From NCBI GenBank assembly GCA_026182355.1, contig JAPFBL010000599.1:124001-188000 (forward strand): DNA of 64,000 nucleotides. Reading direction: 5' to 3'. The first letter of the stretch is position 1. Every line of letters begins with the position of its first letter. Below the pieces are notes generated by a model. It made no database searches. It had not been told where the DNA came from and saw only the letters and a list, made by a program, of their open reading frames with translations. Of this stretch, positions 8,766 through 18,767 are shown piece after piece. Source of the DNA: Hermatobates lingyangjiaoensis. Its lineage: Eukaryota; Arthropoda; Insecta; Hemiptera; Hermatobatidae. The position numbers and the translations under genes are program-made.

Positions 8766-8955
8766 CACTTGATAATCGACAATACGATCCAAACTGGCCA
8801 CAATACCAGTTCAAAGTTAAGAAGAGGAACACACTTATAAACTCAAATTTTCTCCCTTTCTTTCTCTTTTCTCCTGAACATGGATTGCCCGAAAGTTTGA
8901 GTTTGTAAGTGTGTTTCTTTATTCTGTGTGTTATACTCATTGAATTTTGAACTCG
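8763..8955 (+). mobile_element. Family J repeat with decayed hammerhead
   Basis: ACTTGATAATCGACAATACG, GATCCAAACTGGCCACAAT and GAGTTTGTAAGTGTGTTTC are shared with 9110-9310 in inverse orientation. The plus-strand core at 8868-8903 reads CTGAACA then GAAA; the G to C change at the invariant eighth core position should kill cleavage. Confidence 0.55.
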
Positions 8956-8969
8956 TATATATATATATA

Positions 8970-9100
8970 GATCGTTGTCTACCTGCTGAGTGACTCATTT
9001 CTATCTTCGAGATGAGAAGGACATCAAAATATAGTAGTGAGTTTCTATTTCATTTCTGGGTGTTCTTTTTATGAATAAATTATATATATATATATATATA
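8970..9100 (+). mobile_element. Family F fragment
   Basis: AGGACATC, AAAATATAGTAGTGAGTTTC and TTTCATTTCTG match 14810-14870 directly and 21330-21385 inversely. The first core box is missing here (GAGATGAGA instead of CTGAAGA), so the ribozyme is broken. Confidence 0.5.
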
Positions 9101-9109
9101 TATTACATA

Positions 9110-9312
9110 ACACTTCAAAATTGAAGATAGGTAGCACAGAAAGTAAAAGAAACACACTTACAGACTCAAATTTTCGGGTAATCCATCTTCAGGAGAAAAG
9201 AGAAAGGGAGACCAAGCAGGTTGTAGACCCAACGGCTAGTAATCAACTTGATAAACGGATAGACGATCCAAACTGGACACAATAAATATATTTCCGTCTT
9301 TCCGTTTATCAA
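9110..9312 (-). mobile_element. Family J repeat with near-intact hammerhead
   Basis: Minus strand at 9164-9196: TCTC, CTGAAGA, short GG/CC stem II, GAAA, box AATT, T, GAGT. It pairs GAG with CTC in stem I. Downstream ACGGATAGACGATCCAAACTG matches 8785-8800 inversely. Confidence 0.55.
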
Positions 9313-9324
9313 GTATATATTATA

Positions 9325-9505
9325 TAACAAGATTTCACATTAAACACGTGAAATAACAATCAGGGATCAAACCACAATATAAAATGGGAAAATAAGACTA
9401 AGATCTTTCAACCGTAACAAGAGATCTTCCGAATCAAAACCCAACTCAGTGTTTGTTTAATTCAATTAATTTTCAAAGTCAGTTGAATTTTGACTCTGAC
9501 ATGAT
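9325..9505. mobile_element. Family A fragment, mostly one arm
   Basis: GATTTCACATTAAACACGTG, GATCAAACCACAATATAAAA and AAGACTAAGATCTTTCAACC are present; after CAAGAGATCTTCC the ribozyme sequence is rearranged and the second arm is reduced to GACTCTGAC-like scraps. Confidence 0.6.
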
Positions 9506-9649
9506 TGTGTATGAAAGACAAGTGTCTCATTGACTAAATGCAAAGTGAACATGTTTAATACGAGTATAAAACGAGTCAGCAAGATGAAGCGATTAAGTTT
9601 CTTGTATATTTATTTATTAATAAACTCTGATTCATTAAGTCCAAAGATG

Positions 9650-9760
9650 GGTTTCTTGAGGGTTTTGGTTTAAAAAAGTAATACTCCAGTTTATACGCCG
9701 ACGTTTCACCAAAAATTGTTTATCATTTTCAAGCCTAAAAACAATTTATTGACGACATAA
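9650..9760 (-). mobile_element. Family G fragment
   Basis: Minus strand: GGCTTGAAAATGATAAACAA, TTTTTGGTGAAACGTCGGC. Compare 24740-24790 and 29310-29360. GAAACGTC and the GGC stem are kept while the first core box is CTTGAAAA-like. Confidence 0.55.
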
Positions 9761-9999
9761 ATAGTGGAAACAAATAGATACACGGAATATTAATCAATAG
9801 AAAACAAAAGCAAGGTAATAATTTTGTAGTTTTTTCCTCCCAAAATGTTTACATTTTGCTTCTTTTATATATATATACATCAACATCTACATCGTAGTAA
9901 GAAATCAGAAAGAAACTAAAATGTTTCAATCAAAACAGGTGGTCTTCGTCAGAGTCAACTAATTCTGAAACATTACTTGTGGCATCTGTTTTGGAGTAT

Positions 10000-10215
10000 T
10001 ATTTACTCATATGGGGGAATTCAAAAATTACGTCTACAAATAAAAAAAAAGTTAAATATGAAAACCAACAACGCGTTTCGAACAGTTTACGTTCTTCATC
10101 AGGTTTACATCTGCAGTCTTGAAATGTAAACCTGTAGAAGAACACTAAGTCGTCGGAACGAGTTGTTTGGTTTTCATATTAAACTTTTATTTTGTTTGGG
10201 ACGTACTTTTTAAAA
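10000..10215. mobile_element. Foldback element, ribozyme family H
   Basis: Left arm (minus) carries the intact ribozyme at 10065-10108; right arm has AAACCTGTAGAAGAACACTAAG, then TCGTCGGAACGAGTTG, where both core boxes are mutated. Outer sequence TATTTACTCATATGGGGGAATT recurs at 16855, 17300 and 62935. Confidence 0.7.
10065..10108 (-). ncRNA. Hammerhead ribozyme motif, family H (intact core)
   Basis: Minus strand: GTAAAC, CTGATGA, stem II GAAC/GTTC around GTAAACT, GAAA, box ACGCGT, cleavage T, then GTT pairing with AAC. The core is exact consensus. Stem III is the six-base palindrome ACGCGU. Confidence 0.65.
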
Positions 10216-10284
10216 CCCCTCAATATGATCTTTAAAGTTGTATCGGTTAAACATTGACTAATATAGCTTGTTTTGGTTAAAATA

Positions 10285-10470
10285 TCACTCCCTCCCGACG
10301 TGCCTTCACCTTGTCGTGGTGGGGGGGCTTAACATGCCTCATGGCATGAACTAAGAAAGGCACAACCTGGGCGGGGTGCTTGCCTGCTCCGGCGTCCGGG
10401 GCTTGCAAGCCTGCCTGTCTGCGCGCTGGTCAGGGGGTGGTCCGCCCTTCTAGATAACAGTGTTATCTAA
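10285..10470 (+). other. GC-rich segment of unknown origin
   Basis: A sharp GC-rich island (GTGCCTTCACCTTGTCGTGG, then GGGGTGCTTGCCTGCTCCGG) inside AT-rich DNA. It resembles the GC-rich 5' leaders of some animal LINEs, but this is from general resemblance only. It ends at the palindrome AGATAACAGTGTTATCT (10453-10469). No ORF supported. Confidence 0.35.
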
Positions 10471-10547
10471 TCAGGATTCCGTCAATTTTCTCGGTTCAAA
10501 AAAAGGCAATGTGAGTTTGATTTTCGAATGTAGAACGTTGACCGAAC

Positions 10548-10582
<35 letters not shown>
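10548..10582. repeat. (TA)n microsatellite
   Basis: Pure TA repeat between a family L-like scrap (10460-10500) and the repeat at 10583. Confidence 0.95.
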
Positions 10583-10585
<3 letters not shown>

Positions 10586-10640
10586 CGGTCCAAAGTAATA
10601 CGCAACAGGGATTGGCTCGTCTTTTTCAATTTCTAATCTG
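10583..10640 (-). repeat. Dispersed repeat K
   Basis: CCAAAGTAATACGCAACAG, ATTGGCTCGTCTTTTTC is the inverse of 25938-25982 with small differences. In both places it abuts a TA tract and a family D element. Confidence 0.65.
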
Positions 10641-10664
10641 GCATTATAGCATATATATATATTG

Positions 10665-10990
10665 ATAAAAATATCCACCGTGGAATAGAAACAAAACTAA
10701 AGTTTATCTGGTCTCGGTAAGTTCTTCAGGTTTAAATTAAACTCTCATTGCCAAAGTTTTGGTTTTTATTTATTATTTCTTCATAGACAGAAGTATACAA
10801 TTTTGAAAGAGAAAAACTAAGTATTACATTAAACATTTTATACAAGAAAAATATAGTCTCTGGATTTTAATATCAACTGTCTAGTTTGAATGAACACGTG
10901 ATACTGTCTAAAAAGAAATTTAAAAAACATCTTTAATGTAATACTTAGTTTCTCTGTTTCAAGGTTTTATACTTCTGTTATATATATGTA
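10665..10990. mobile_element. Foldback element, family D
   Basis: Starts with GATAAAAATATCCACCGTGG, AATAGAAACAAAACTAAAG. Centre contains GTTTGAATGAACACGTG. Right part mirrors TAATGTAATACTTAGTTT and ACTTCTGT against ACAGAAGTATAC and AACTAAGTATTAC. Same family as 25375-25845 and 62455-62830. Confidence 0.7.
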
Positions 10991-11395
10991 CATTAGCAAT
11001 TCAATAAATCGATTCCATGAACTGAATAACTAAATTAACAGAAATCCTAAAAATAAATAAAAGAAATAAGTCATAGAATCACTACTACTTTTTGACTGCC
11101 TCATCATCAGGTAGAAAGATGTGAGTCACCCCGAAGGCAAATGAGGACTTTACTAATAAAACTAATTGTAATTTCTTTTAAATATGTATTGCTTTCCTAT
11201 AGATTGTTGAAGCCTTGAAAACATAAAATAAATTTAACGAATCAATTACTACTAAACGATGAAGTTTTCAAAAAATTTTAAACTGTATACAATAACCAGA
11301 AAGATTTATACAGTAAATGTATAGTACTGTGAACAAACCTGTTAGGACGGGGGAAAACTCAGATACCTTCTTTAGTCCAAACATTCAATTAATAA
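10991..11395. other. AT-rich sequence, nothing recognised
   Basis: No supported feature apart from CTACCTGATGATGAGG on the minus strand near 11110, which lacks a following GAAA. Confidence 0.45.
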
Positions 11396-11399
11396 TTGA

Positions 11400-12830
11400 A
11401 TAATCTCTCCCTTTGTCTTCCTCGGTTTTCTCTCTGCCCCTCTGTCTCTCTTTGTCTCCTCTGTCCTCCTTTGCCTCCCTCGGTCACCGTCTACCTCCCT
11501 CCGTCTCCCTCTGTCTCTCTCTGTCTCCGTCTACCTCCCTCCGTCTCCCTCTGTTTCCTCTCTCTCCCTCTGTCTCCTTTCTCTCTTCCCTTCTCTCTCT
11601 TTGTCTCCTCTGTCCTTCTTTGCCTCCCTCTGTCTCTCTTTGTCTCCTCTGTCCTCCTTTGCCTCCCTCGGTCACCGTCTACCTCCCTCCGTCTCCCTCT
11701 GTCTCTCTCTGTCTCCGTCTCCCTCCCTCCGTCTCCCTCTGTTTCCTCTCTCTCCCTCAGTCTCCCTTTCTCTCCCTCTCTCTCTCTTTGTCTCCCTCTG
11801 TCCTTCTTTGCCTCCCTCTGTCTCTCTCTGTCTCCTCTGTCCTCCTTTGCCTCCCTCGGTCACCGTTTACCTCCCTCCGTCTCCCTCTGTCCTCCTTTGC
11901 CTCCCTCTGTCTCCCTCCGTCTCCCTCTGTTTCCTGTCTCTCCCTCAGTCTCCCTTTCTCTCCCTCTCTCTCTCTTTGTCTCCCTCTGTCCTCCTTTGCC
12001 TCCCTCTGTCTCCCTCTGTCTCCCTCTGTTTCCTGTCTCTCCCTCAGTCTCCCTTTCTCTCCCTCTCTCTCTCTTTGTCTCCCTCTGTCCTCCTTTGCCT
12101 CCCTCTGTCTCCCTCTGTCTCCTCTGTCCTCCTTTGCCTCCCTCTGTCTCCCTCTGTCTCCCTCTGTCTCCTCTGTCCTCCTTTGCCTCCCTCTGTCTCC
12201 GTCTACCTCCCTCCCTCTCCCTCTGTCTCCCTCTACCTCCTCTCTCTGTCTCCTCTGTCTCCCTCTGTCTCTCTCTCTCTCCCCCTCTGTCTCCCTCTGT
12301 TTCCTGTCTCTCCCTCTCTCTCCCTCTGTCTCCCTCGTTTCCTCTCTCCTCTGTCTCCTTTTCTCTCCCTCTCTCTCCCTTTGTCTCCCTCTGTCTCCCT
12401 CTCTCTCCCCCTCTGTCTCCCTCTGTCTCCCTCTGTTTCCTGTCTCTCCCTCTCTCTCCCTCTCTCCCTCTACCTCCTCTCTCTGTCTCCTCTGTCTCCC
12501 TCTGTCTCCCTCTCTCTCTCTCTCTCTCTTTGTCTCCCTCTGTCCTCCTTTGCCTCCCTCTGCCTCCCTCTACCACCCTCCGTCTCCCTCTGTTTCCTGT
12601 CTCTCCCTCTGTCTCCTTTTCTCTCCCTCTCTCTCCCTTTGTCTCCCTCTACCTCCCTCTCTCCTCCTCTCTCTCCCCCTCTCTCTCCCTCTGTCTCCCT
12701 CTGTTTCCTGTCTCTCCCTCTCTCTCCCTCTGTCTCCCTCTACCTCCTCTCTCTGTTTCCCTCTGTCTCCTCTCTCTCCCCCTCTCTCTCCCTCTCTGTC
12801 TCCCTCTCTCTCCAAAGTCTGGGCGGTCAG
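11400..12830 (+). repeat. 1.4-kb polypyrimidine tract, degenerate (CTCCCTCTGTCT)n
   Basis: Almost pure C/T with scattered G, built from CTCCCTCTGTCTCC-like units with longer-range blocks such as TGTCCTCCTTTGCCTCCCTC recurring about 14 times. All three plus frames stay open for hundreds of codons (Ser/Leu/Pro) and minus frames read Arg/Glu/Gly because stops need A or TGA/TAA contexts that are absent. No codon bias between frames and no domain: not a gene. Confidence 0.95.
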
Positions 12831-12960
12831 TCCCTCACTCCAGTAGCCGCTTGCCTCAGGCCATCATTACCTACTGCCTGACATGGGACTCCTCTGGCGC
12901 CGACCACACATTAATATTAATACTCTCTCTCACTCTTTTTCTCTCTTCTCAACAGTAGCC
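12831..12960 (+). other. GC-rich unique-looking edge of the pyrimidine tract
   Basis: GTCTGGGCGGTCAGTCCCTC to CTCTGGCGCCGACCACACAT is of normal complexity. No ORF or known element recognised. Confidence 0.4.
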
Positions 12961-13395
12961 AACTTCATTTCAATAATGAGATCTAAACATCTTCCTACTC
13001 TTTTTTTTTCCTTTTTTTGCAACCTAAACCTTAAACCAGCCTTTTAAAAAAAAACCTCCCTAAAAATAATTCCAAATATACCCAGTTTAAAGCAGTATTT
13101 TTTCATATTAAAAAAAATCTGCAGTTTCTCGTCACTCTGAAAAAGAAATATAACAAAAAAAAAGGTTGTTATTTTGGTGGATGATGCCTAAATTGCCCCC
13201 CCCCCCCCCCCCCACGCCCAAGACCCAAGAGTACCGTTTCTATAACTAGTTCGAGAATTTCAAAACTGCTTAAAATTATCTTTGATTTAATTAATCAAAA
13301 ATTATTCAATTTCATTCTTTATTGTTGTTTGTTCTAATAAACATCATTATTCAATCATTTGTTTTTTTTAGGAAAATATTTGCTACAAACTTATA
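12961..13395. other. AT-rich stretch with 19-nt poly-C
   Basis: Poly-C at 13195-13213 within homopolymer-rich sequence; no gene or repeat family recognised. Confidence 0.5.
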
Positions 13396-13399
13396 TGTA

Positions 13400-13590
13400 T
13401 ATAACCAGATTTAATAATAAACAGGTGAAATAACAATCAATGTCTAAACCACAATAAGAAATGGGAAAAAAGACTAAGATCTTTCAATCGTTACAAGTGA
13501 TCATAGTCTTTTTTCCAATTCTTATTGGGGTTTGAACATTTTTTGTTATTTCACGTACTCATTAATAAATCTTGTTTATAATATATGTTT
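13400..13590. mobile_element. Short foldback, family A with deleted centre
   Basis: GGGAAAAAAGACTAAGATCTTTC is followed after about 15 bp by GTCTTTTTTCCAATTCTTATTG, so the two arms meet without a full ribozyme. Outer ends AATAAACAGGTGAAATAAC and TTATTTCACGTACTCATTAA. Confidence 0.65.
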
Positions 13591-13601
13591 GTATATATAT
13601 A

Positions 13602-13725
13602 GTTCAATGTACAAAAAGAAACATAGAGAAATTAAAGCACACACTTACAGTGTCTAATTTTCGGTTTGAACCGTCTTCAGGAGAGACAAGAAGAGGAAAC
13701 CAAGAGCACTGGTTCATATATATGT
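13602..13725 (-). mobile_element. Single-arm fragment, ribozyme family B
   Basis: GTTCAATGTACAAAAAGAAAC outer end; minus-strand core at 13651-13685: CTGAAGA, GGTT/AACC stem II, GAAA, AATT box, A. Stem I GACA against TCTC has one mismatch. The second arm is absent. Confidence 0.65.
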
Positions 13726-13744
13726 GATTTATATATATATATAA

Positions 13745-13948
13745 AAAAGGTTTCACATAAACACGTGAAAGAACAATCAATGATCAAACCACAATAAGAA
13801 ATGGGAAAACAAGACCAAGATCTTTCAACCATAACAAGCAGTCTTCGTCAGAGTCAAAAGTTGGGTTTTTGACTCTGACGAAGACCGCTTGTTACGGTTG
13901 AAAGATCTTAGTTTTGTTTTCCCATTTCTTATTGTGGTTTGATCATTG

Positions 13949-13952
<4 letters not shown>
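13745..13952. mobile_element. Complete foldback, family A
   Basis: Arms of about 95 bp run from TTTCACATAAACACGTGAAA to the mirror that ends GATCATTGATATTA. The ribozyme occurs in each arm (minus 13813-13855, plus 13871-13913). The plus copy has AGTT instead of AGTC in stem I; the minus copy has GACC in stem I and an ACTG/CATAA change in stem II. (TA)n follows at 13953-14005. Confidence 0.8.
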
Positions 13953-14000
<48 letters not shown>

Positions 14001-14147
14001 ATATTGGTATAAATAGGCAGCAGATCCTCTTTTAAACAAGTATCATTAAAATTAACCGCAGTCTCGGCATTCACGATCTTAAGACTGAGAGATTCGATCC
14101 TACGATCTAACCTCCTGCTAACAGGATTCAACTGAAAAAGGAGTTGG

Positions 14148-14460
14148 CCAAGTGACATGTTAAATTAAAATCGATGACTCATGCTTAGTCATTGCTATAA
14201 ATAGATTAAAAGGATAGTACAGGTTAATATAAAGAGAAGGTTAAAGGTCAATAATGAACAAGAAACAAGCGGTTAGAATAAAAGAGTTGAAAGTCCAAGA
14301 AATTCAAGAAAGGCCAAGTGACATGTTAAATTAAAATCGATGACTCATGCTTAGTCATTGCTATTAATAGATTAAAAGGATAGTACAGATTAATATAAAG
14401 AGAAGGTTAAAGGTCAATAATGAACAAGAAACAAGTGGTTAGAATATAAGAGTTGAAAGG
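14148..14460. repeat. Tandem duplication of about 160 bp
   Basis: AGTGACATGTTAAATTAAAA, TCGATGACTCATGCTTAGTC and GGTTAAAGGTCAATAATG occur twice, from about 14148 and about 14313, with a handful of substitutions and near-identical spacing. Confidence 0.85.
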
Positions 14461-14499
14461 TCAACGGTATAACTGGACTAATAGAGAATAAATAGATTA

Positions 14500-14504
14500 A
14501 AACA

Positions 14505-14541
<37 letters not shown>

Positions 14542-14580
14542 TTAATAATAATTAATAATAATAATAATTAGTATTAATAG
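14500..14580. repeat. (AAT)n microsatellite
   Basis: AATAATAAT repeats with interruptions. Confidence 0.9.
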
Positions 14581-14764
14581 TAAACTAGAAAAGATATATT
14601 AAATAACGAGTTGAAAAAGAGTAAGAATTAATAGGGAAGGTATAGTTAGTTAGAAAAAGAAGGAAAAGTTTATAGTTAGTTAGTTATAAAGAAAAGATAT
14701 ATATATATTTTCTATATAGTTATATATAGAAAATAGAGAAATAGTTATATATATATATATATAT

Positions 14765-14880
14765 GTTTCGTTATCTGTCTTCGGAGAACTCAAATGTATC
14801 TTCCTGATAACGAGACTATCAAAATATAGTAGTGAGTTTGTGTGATTTCATTTCTGTGTGTTTTTTGTGTTAATATAGTT
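14765..14880 (+). mobile_element. Family F fragment
   Basis: CCTGATAACGAGACTATC, AAAATATAGTAGTGAGTTTG and GATTTCATTTCTGTGTG match 8970-9100. The first core box is altered (CTGATAA). (TA)n lies on the left. Confidence 0.5.
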
Positions 14881-15089
14881 TATATATATGGTGGAGTCAG
14901 TTACTAGTCGTTGCGTCTACAACGTGCTTGGTCTCCCTTTTTCTTTCCTTCTGAAGACTAAGATCTTTTAACCGTGGCAAGCGGTCTTAAAACTCTTGAG
15001 TTAACTAAGGATATCACAGACAACTTACAACAGCACTTTAGCTAATGCTGAAATTCAAATAAATCTGATATGAATCTAATACTCTAAAA

Positions 15090-15260
15090 TAAAACAGACT
15101 TCTAACGTAGTCCAATAAGTTATTATGTGCCCAGTACCAAAGACACTCACCCTTAGTTAATGCCTGAGGAAGAACACTACGTGTTCGAAACGCGTTGTTT
15201 ATACGATTAAATTTTTATATGTGGATACCATTTGATTAGTTTTTTTACTCTATAACATAA
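15090..15260 (+). mobile_element. Family H single-arm copy with hammerhead
   Basis: Plus-strand core at 15160-15200: CTGAGGA, stem II GAACAC/GTGTTC around TAC (6 bp), GAAA, box ACGCGT, cleavage T, G. Core and palindrome are intact; stem I (AATGC against GTTTA) is poor, so activity is doubtful. Confidence 0.6.
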
Positions 15261-15860
15261 TTTTCTTTATTTAAAGTTTTTGGGAAACTTAGGAATTAGG
15301 CTTCTGATAGTAGGTGAATTTTATAACATAGCCATTTTATAAAATAATAACAATAGCCAGTTATTTCACAAAAAACGAGAACAATTTGTTAATAAAAGAA
15401 CATATTTCTTTTTGATAAATTTATATTAGGTTTACGAAAACTTTTCATCAATTCACATGTTCGATATTTCGTCTACTAACTTCTTTTTAGTTTACTCAAA
15501 TCTGAATCTATTTTAAGTTAAACGATATATTGAAACATCGGATAAAACATGAAATGGTTTTTTTTATTAAGAAGGAGGGTATCATCAAAGAAGTTATATC
15601 TAGTATAAGCGGTAAATCCCCGTTTGATGTTTTCATAAATATGAAGAAGAGCACTATTGAATTGGTGGGAAATTCAGTGAATCGTGGAAATAACAGTGAG
15701 AACTGTTCACACGAGTCAAATAGCCTGCCATAACTTACGGTCGTATTGACAGTGGGAATCTAAACATCATGAACTAGTTGTCTGTGAACTTCAAAGCTAC
15801 CTCGCTATAGACTGCACTATTCATATAACATGGGGTCATGGTATTTTTAATAAATGTTTT
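15261..15860. other. AT-rich stretch with one weak ORF
   Basis: A 67-codon frame at 15530-15733 (plus) reads MKHRIKHEMVFFIKKEG... with no recognised domain or clear promoter. I do not call it a gene. Nothing else is supported. Confidence 0.4.
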
Positions 15861-15899
15861 TTTTATGAATATGGATGACATGGTGATCACAAACATGGT

Positions 15900-16600
15900 C
15901 TGTGGGTGTGATCTAATGAAAAATGATGTCATGGTTGCACATAGAAAGAGTATTCTAGATCTTTGATCTATACAGGTAAAAAGGGGTTTGTAGACACTGC
16001 TGGAGAATCCTGTGAAGACTAGCAATATGATACCCATATAATCTTCACGGGTGTTTTGATGATCAACAACACTACTAAAAGAGTACTGAAAAAAAAAATG
16101 GTACCATTGTGCTCATAGAAAGAAGGTTCCAGAACACTGATCTTCAAAGGTGATACGAGGTTCACACACTCGTCTGTAAGATTCCCCTGAAGACTAACGT
16201 CATAGCGCCTATAAAAAGAGGGTTCCAGACCAATGATCTTCAAAGGTGATATAGGGTTGACAGACTCGGCTGGAAGATGCCCGTGAAGACTAACGTCATA
16301 GTGCCCGTAGACAGAAGGTTCCAGACCACTGATTTTCAAAGATGATATGGGGGTTCACAGATTCGGCTGGAAGATGCCCGTGAAGAATACCGCCATAGTT
16401 TTAATAGAAAGAGGATTCCAGACCACTGATCTTCAAAGGTGATATGAGGTTCACACACTCGGCCTTAAGATTCCCGTGAAGACTAACGTCATAGTGATTA
16501 CAGAAAGAGAATTACAGGCATATAATCTTCACGACTGTTTTGATGTTCATCAATTCGACTGGGGAATCTCTGATGAAATCTAGCGCCATAAATAGAGGTT
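15900..16600. repeat. Minisatellite, about 98-bp unit
   Basis: GAAGACTAACGTCATAG recurs near 16186, 16288 and 16477, with weaker forms near 16011 and 16381. It alternates with CCAGACCACTGATCTTCAAAG and GGTTCACACACTCGGC. About six or seven diverged copies. Confidence 0.85.
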
Positions 16601-16850
16601 TAGAAACCTATGGCACACATGGATAGCTTGTCCACCGACAAGTTTTGGGAAGCCCTGATGGCAAAATCATATCCATAGGAATAGGCTTTGGTACAAATCA
16701 TGCACACATCATGTCAGTCCCTCTTATATCAGTGGAATATTGATAATATTATACAATATGATTACATATTGCCTTTGAAAGCTGTATGAGTGATATTGAT
16801 CAAAAATAATAACTGTGTTTATTCATTACTTGTCCAGTCTGTTATTGTAT
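16601..16850. other. Unassigned sequence
   Basis: Moderate complexity, no ORF or repeat recognised. TGATAATATTATACAATATG near 16740 recurs in modified form near 17195. Confidence 0.4.
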
Positions 16851-17530
16851 GGTATTTACTCATATTGGAGCATTTAAAAAAAAATTACCCCCCTCACCAT
16901 TAAAAGTTTACTATAAAAAGTAACTACGTGTTTCGAACACTTAGGGTTCTTCTTCATGATTACATCTCAAGAGTGCAGTTGTAAACCTGATGAACTAAGT
17001 GTTCGAAACGCGTTGTTAATTTTCATATTAAATGGAGACGTAATTTTCTGAAATTCCCCAATATGAGTAAATGTCACTGTCCTACTTGGTCAGTGCCGTT
17101 ATCAACATTTCAAAAGTGCAGATGTAAACCTGAAGAAGACTAAGTGTTCGAAACGCATTGATGTTGTAGACTCCCTCTTATGTTAGTGGCATATTGATAA
17201 TACAAAATGATTAGGTTTCCTCTTTGAAAGCTGTGTGAGTGATATTAACCAAAAAGAACAACTGTGTTTATTTATTACTTGTGCAATCTGTTATTGTGTG
17301 ATATTTTCTTATATTGGAGAATTTTTTTAAAACATTTCGTCTTCGTAAAAAAAAAATAGTTTAATATAGAAACTAACAACGCGTTTCGAACACTTAGTGT
17401 TCTTCTTCAGGATTACATCTCAAGAGCTGTAAACCTGAAGAAAACACTAAGTGTTCGAAACACGTTGTTAGTATTCATATTAAACTTTTGTTGTGTGGAG
17501 ACGTAATTTTTTCGAATTCCCTGATACTGT
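16850..17530. mobile_element. Cluster of ribozyme family H elements
   Basis: At least two foldbacks in tandem. Landmarks TATTTACTCATATTGGAG, CGTGTTTCGAACACTTAG, GTTCTTCTTCAG occur at 16855-17060, 17095-17165 and 17290-17520. GTTATTGTGTGATATTTTC and the 16.75-kb leader are repeated at 17190-17310. Hammerhead cores at 16,925 (first box ATGAAGA), 17,000 (stem II deleted) and 17,130 (shortened stem II) are damaged; those at 17371-17416 (minus) and 17429-17470 (plus) keep CTGAAGA and GAAA. Confidence 0.7.
17371..17416 (-). ncRNA. Hammerhead ribozyme motif, family H
   Basis: CTGAAGA, stem II GAACACT/AGTGTTC (strong), GAAA, box ACGCGT, T, GTTAG. Stem I is weak because the upstream base pair after C is T opposite T. 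Confidence 0.5.
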
Positions 17531-17559
17531 TTATCATTAATAACTCTTCAAATTTTATT

Positions 17560-17950
17560 AATAGAATATATTCGGTGGATTTTGCGTCTCTGATGTGGTG
17601 ACATGGACTCTAACCTCCTTTGGCGGGTATTTTACCCACCTGCAGGTAAAGCAGGTATTACATGCTGAAAGCTCCGTGCCCCATCCATTGCAAGGTCCCT
17701 TTGGTCCCAGATCAGGTATCACACTCCCCCCCCCCATCCCCCCTAAAATGATGTACAGGGGTGGAGCCATAGGTCACGCTATAATGGCTGCACCCCGCTA
17801 TAAGTCTCCTTCTCTGTAATAGCTGCGCCCCCTTTTTCCCCCCCGTGGTCTCCACTCCTCCATTATAACCCCCTGTTCTACCCCCCCCCCCCCCAGACAG
17901 TTCGCCTATTAATTCATGCAGCGTGCTGTCTGATGTACGAGCTCTCTCTC
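17560..17950. other. GC-rich island with C runs, unassigned
   Basis: Contrasts with its AT-rich surroundings: GGCGGGTATTTTACCCACCTG is a small palindrome near 17620, C runs occur at 17725-17735 and 17880-17894. Overlapping frames on both strands (about 70 codons each) lack recognisable domains. Could be old unique sequence or an unrecognised element. Confidence 0.4.
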
Positions 17951-18340
17951 ACACACAACCTCTCATTATACCTAGACCAATAGAATGCCAAGGTTGATAT
18001 ACGCCGTCCATTACAACGGATTACCACGCACTCCCTCTTCCCCTCAGACGAAACATGTACCCTAAGCACCAAACTTTATGATCTTGTAACCGCCTCATTC
18101 ATAACCTCAGACCTCAACCCTTATTGTTTACCGACATCTTGCCAAGTATCTATTTTATCTTCTATACCATTATATGTCGTTTATCATCTTTACTATACTT
18201 TGTCTGTTTTATACCCCAACAAAGTTCCAATTTCTTTAAAAACCAGAAATTTTAAACTAAAAAAAAAGAAACAGTTATTTATGGTAACGACAAACTACGA
18301 GAACGTAAAAGATTATACTCCAAGTGTATATATATATACC
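17951..18340. other. Unassigned sequence
   Basis: Moderate-complexity sequence, no ORF, no repeat recognised. Confidence 0.4.
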
Positions 18341-18364
18341 CTTATGATTATGATTATATATACC

Positions 18365-18495
18365 CTTATGTGTTAGCTTCTGCTACTCAAAGGGACTACT
18401 TCTGCCCGATGACGACGACTGCCAAAATATCGTTGTAAGTCTTTTGTGTGTGTCTTTATTTGTTTTTCTCTTTCCTGTGTGAACTAGATTTATAT
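18365..18495 (+). mobile_element. Decayed family C relative
   Basis: GCCCGATGACGACGACTGCC, AAAATATCGTTGTAAG and GTGTGTCTTTATTTG match the layout of family C, but CUGAUGA has become CCGATGA and the G of GAAA is lost. Confidence 0.5.
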
Positions 18496-18514
18496 ATATA
18501 TATATATATATGAA

Positions 18515-18707
18515 ATGAGAAAACAAGACTAAGATTTTTCAATCGTAATAAGCGGTCTTCGTAAGAGTCAAAAATCCAACGTTTTGAGTCAGTTGGGTTT
18601 TTGATTCTGAAGAAGACCTCTTGTTACGGTGATAGATCTTAGTCTTGTTTTTCCATTTCATATTGTGGTTTGATCATTAATTGTTATTTCACGTGTTTAT
18701 GTGAAAT

Positions 18708-18712
<5 letters not shown>
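18515..18712. mobile_element. Foldback, family A
   Basis: Arms meet at CCAACGTTTTGAGTCAGTTGG. Left core reads from CTTACGAAGACC, right CTGAAGAAGACC; both carry substitutions but GAAA or GATAGATC remnants are visible. (TA)n tracts flank at 18490 and 18713-18767. Confidence 0.7.
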
Positions 18713-18761
<49 letters not shown>

Positions 18762-18767
18762 ATATAT
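18713..18767. repeat. (TA)n microsatellite
   Basis: TA repeat with one ATTTAT interruption, between two family A foldbacks. Confidence 0.95.

Noticed and set aside
11100..11130. CTGATGATGAGG hammerhead start on the minus strand
   Set aside because: No GAAA follows at a workable distance.
11396..12958. Open frames of 520, 477 and 426 codons on the plus strand and 238 on the minus strand
   Set aside because: All lie in the polypyrimidine tract; openness in every frame is a result of composition, and the translations are Ser/Leu/Pro or Arg/Glu/Gly repeats.
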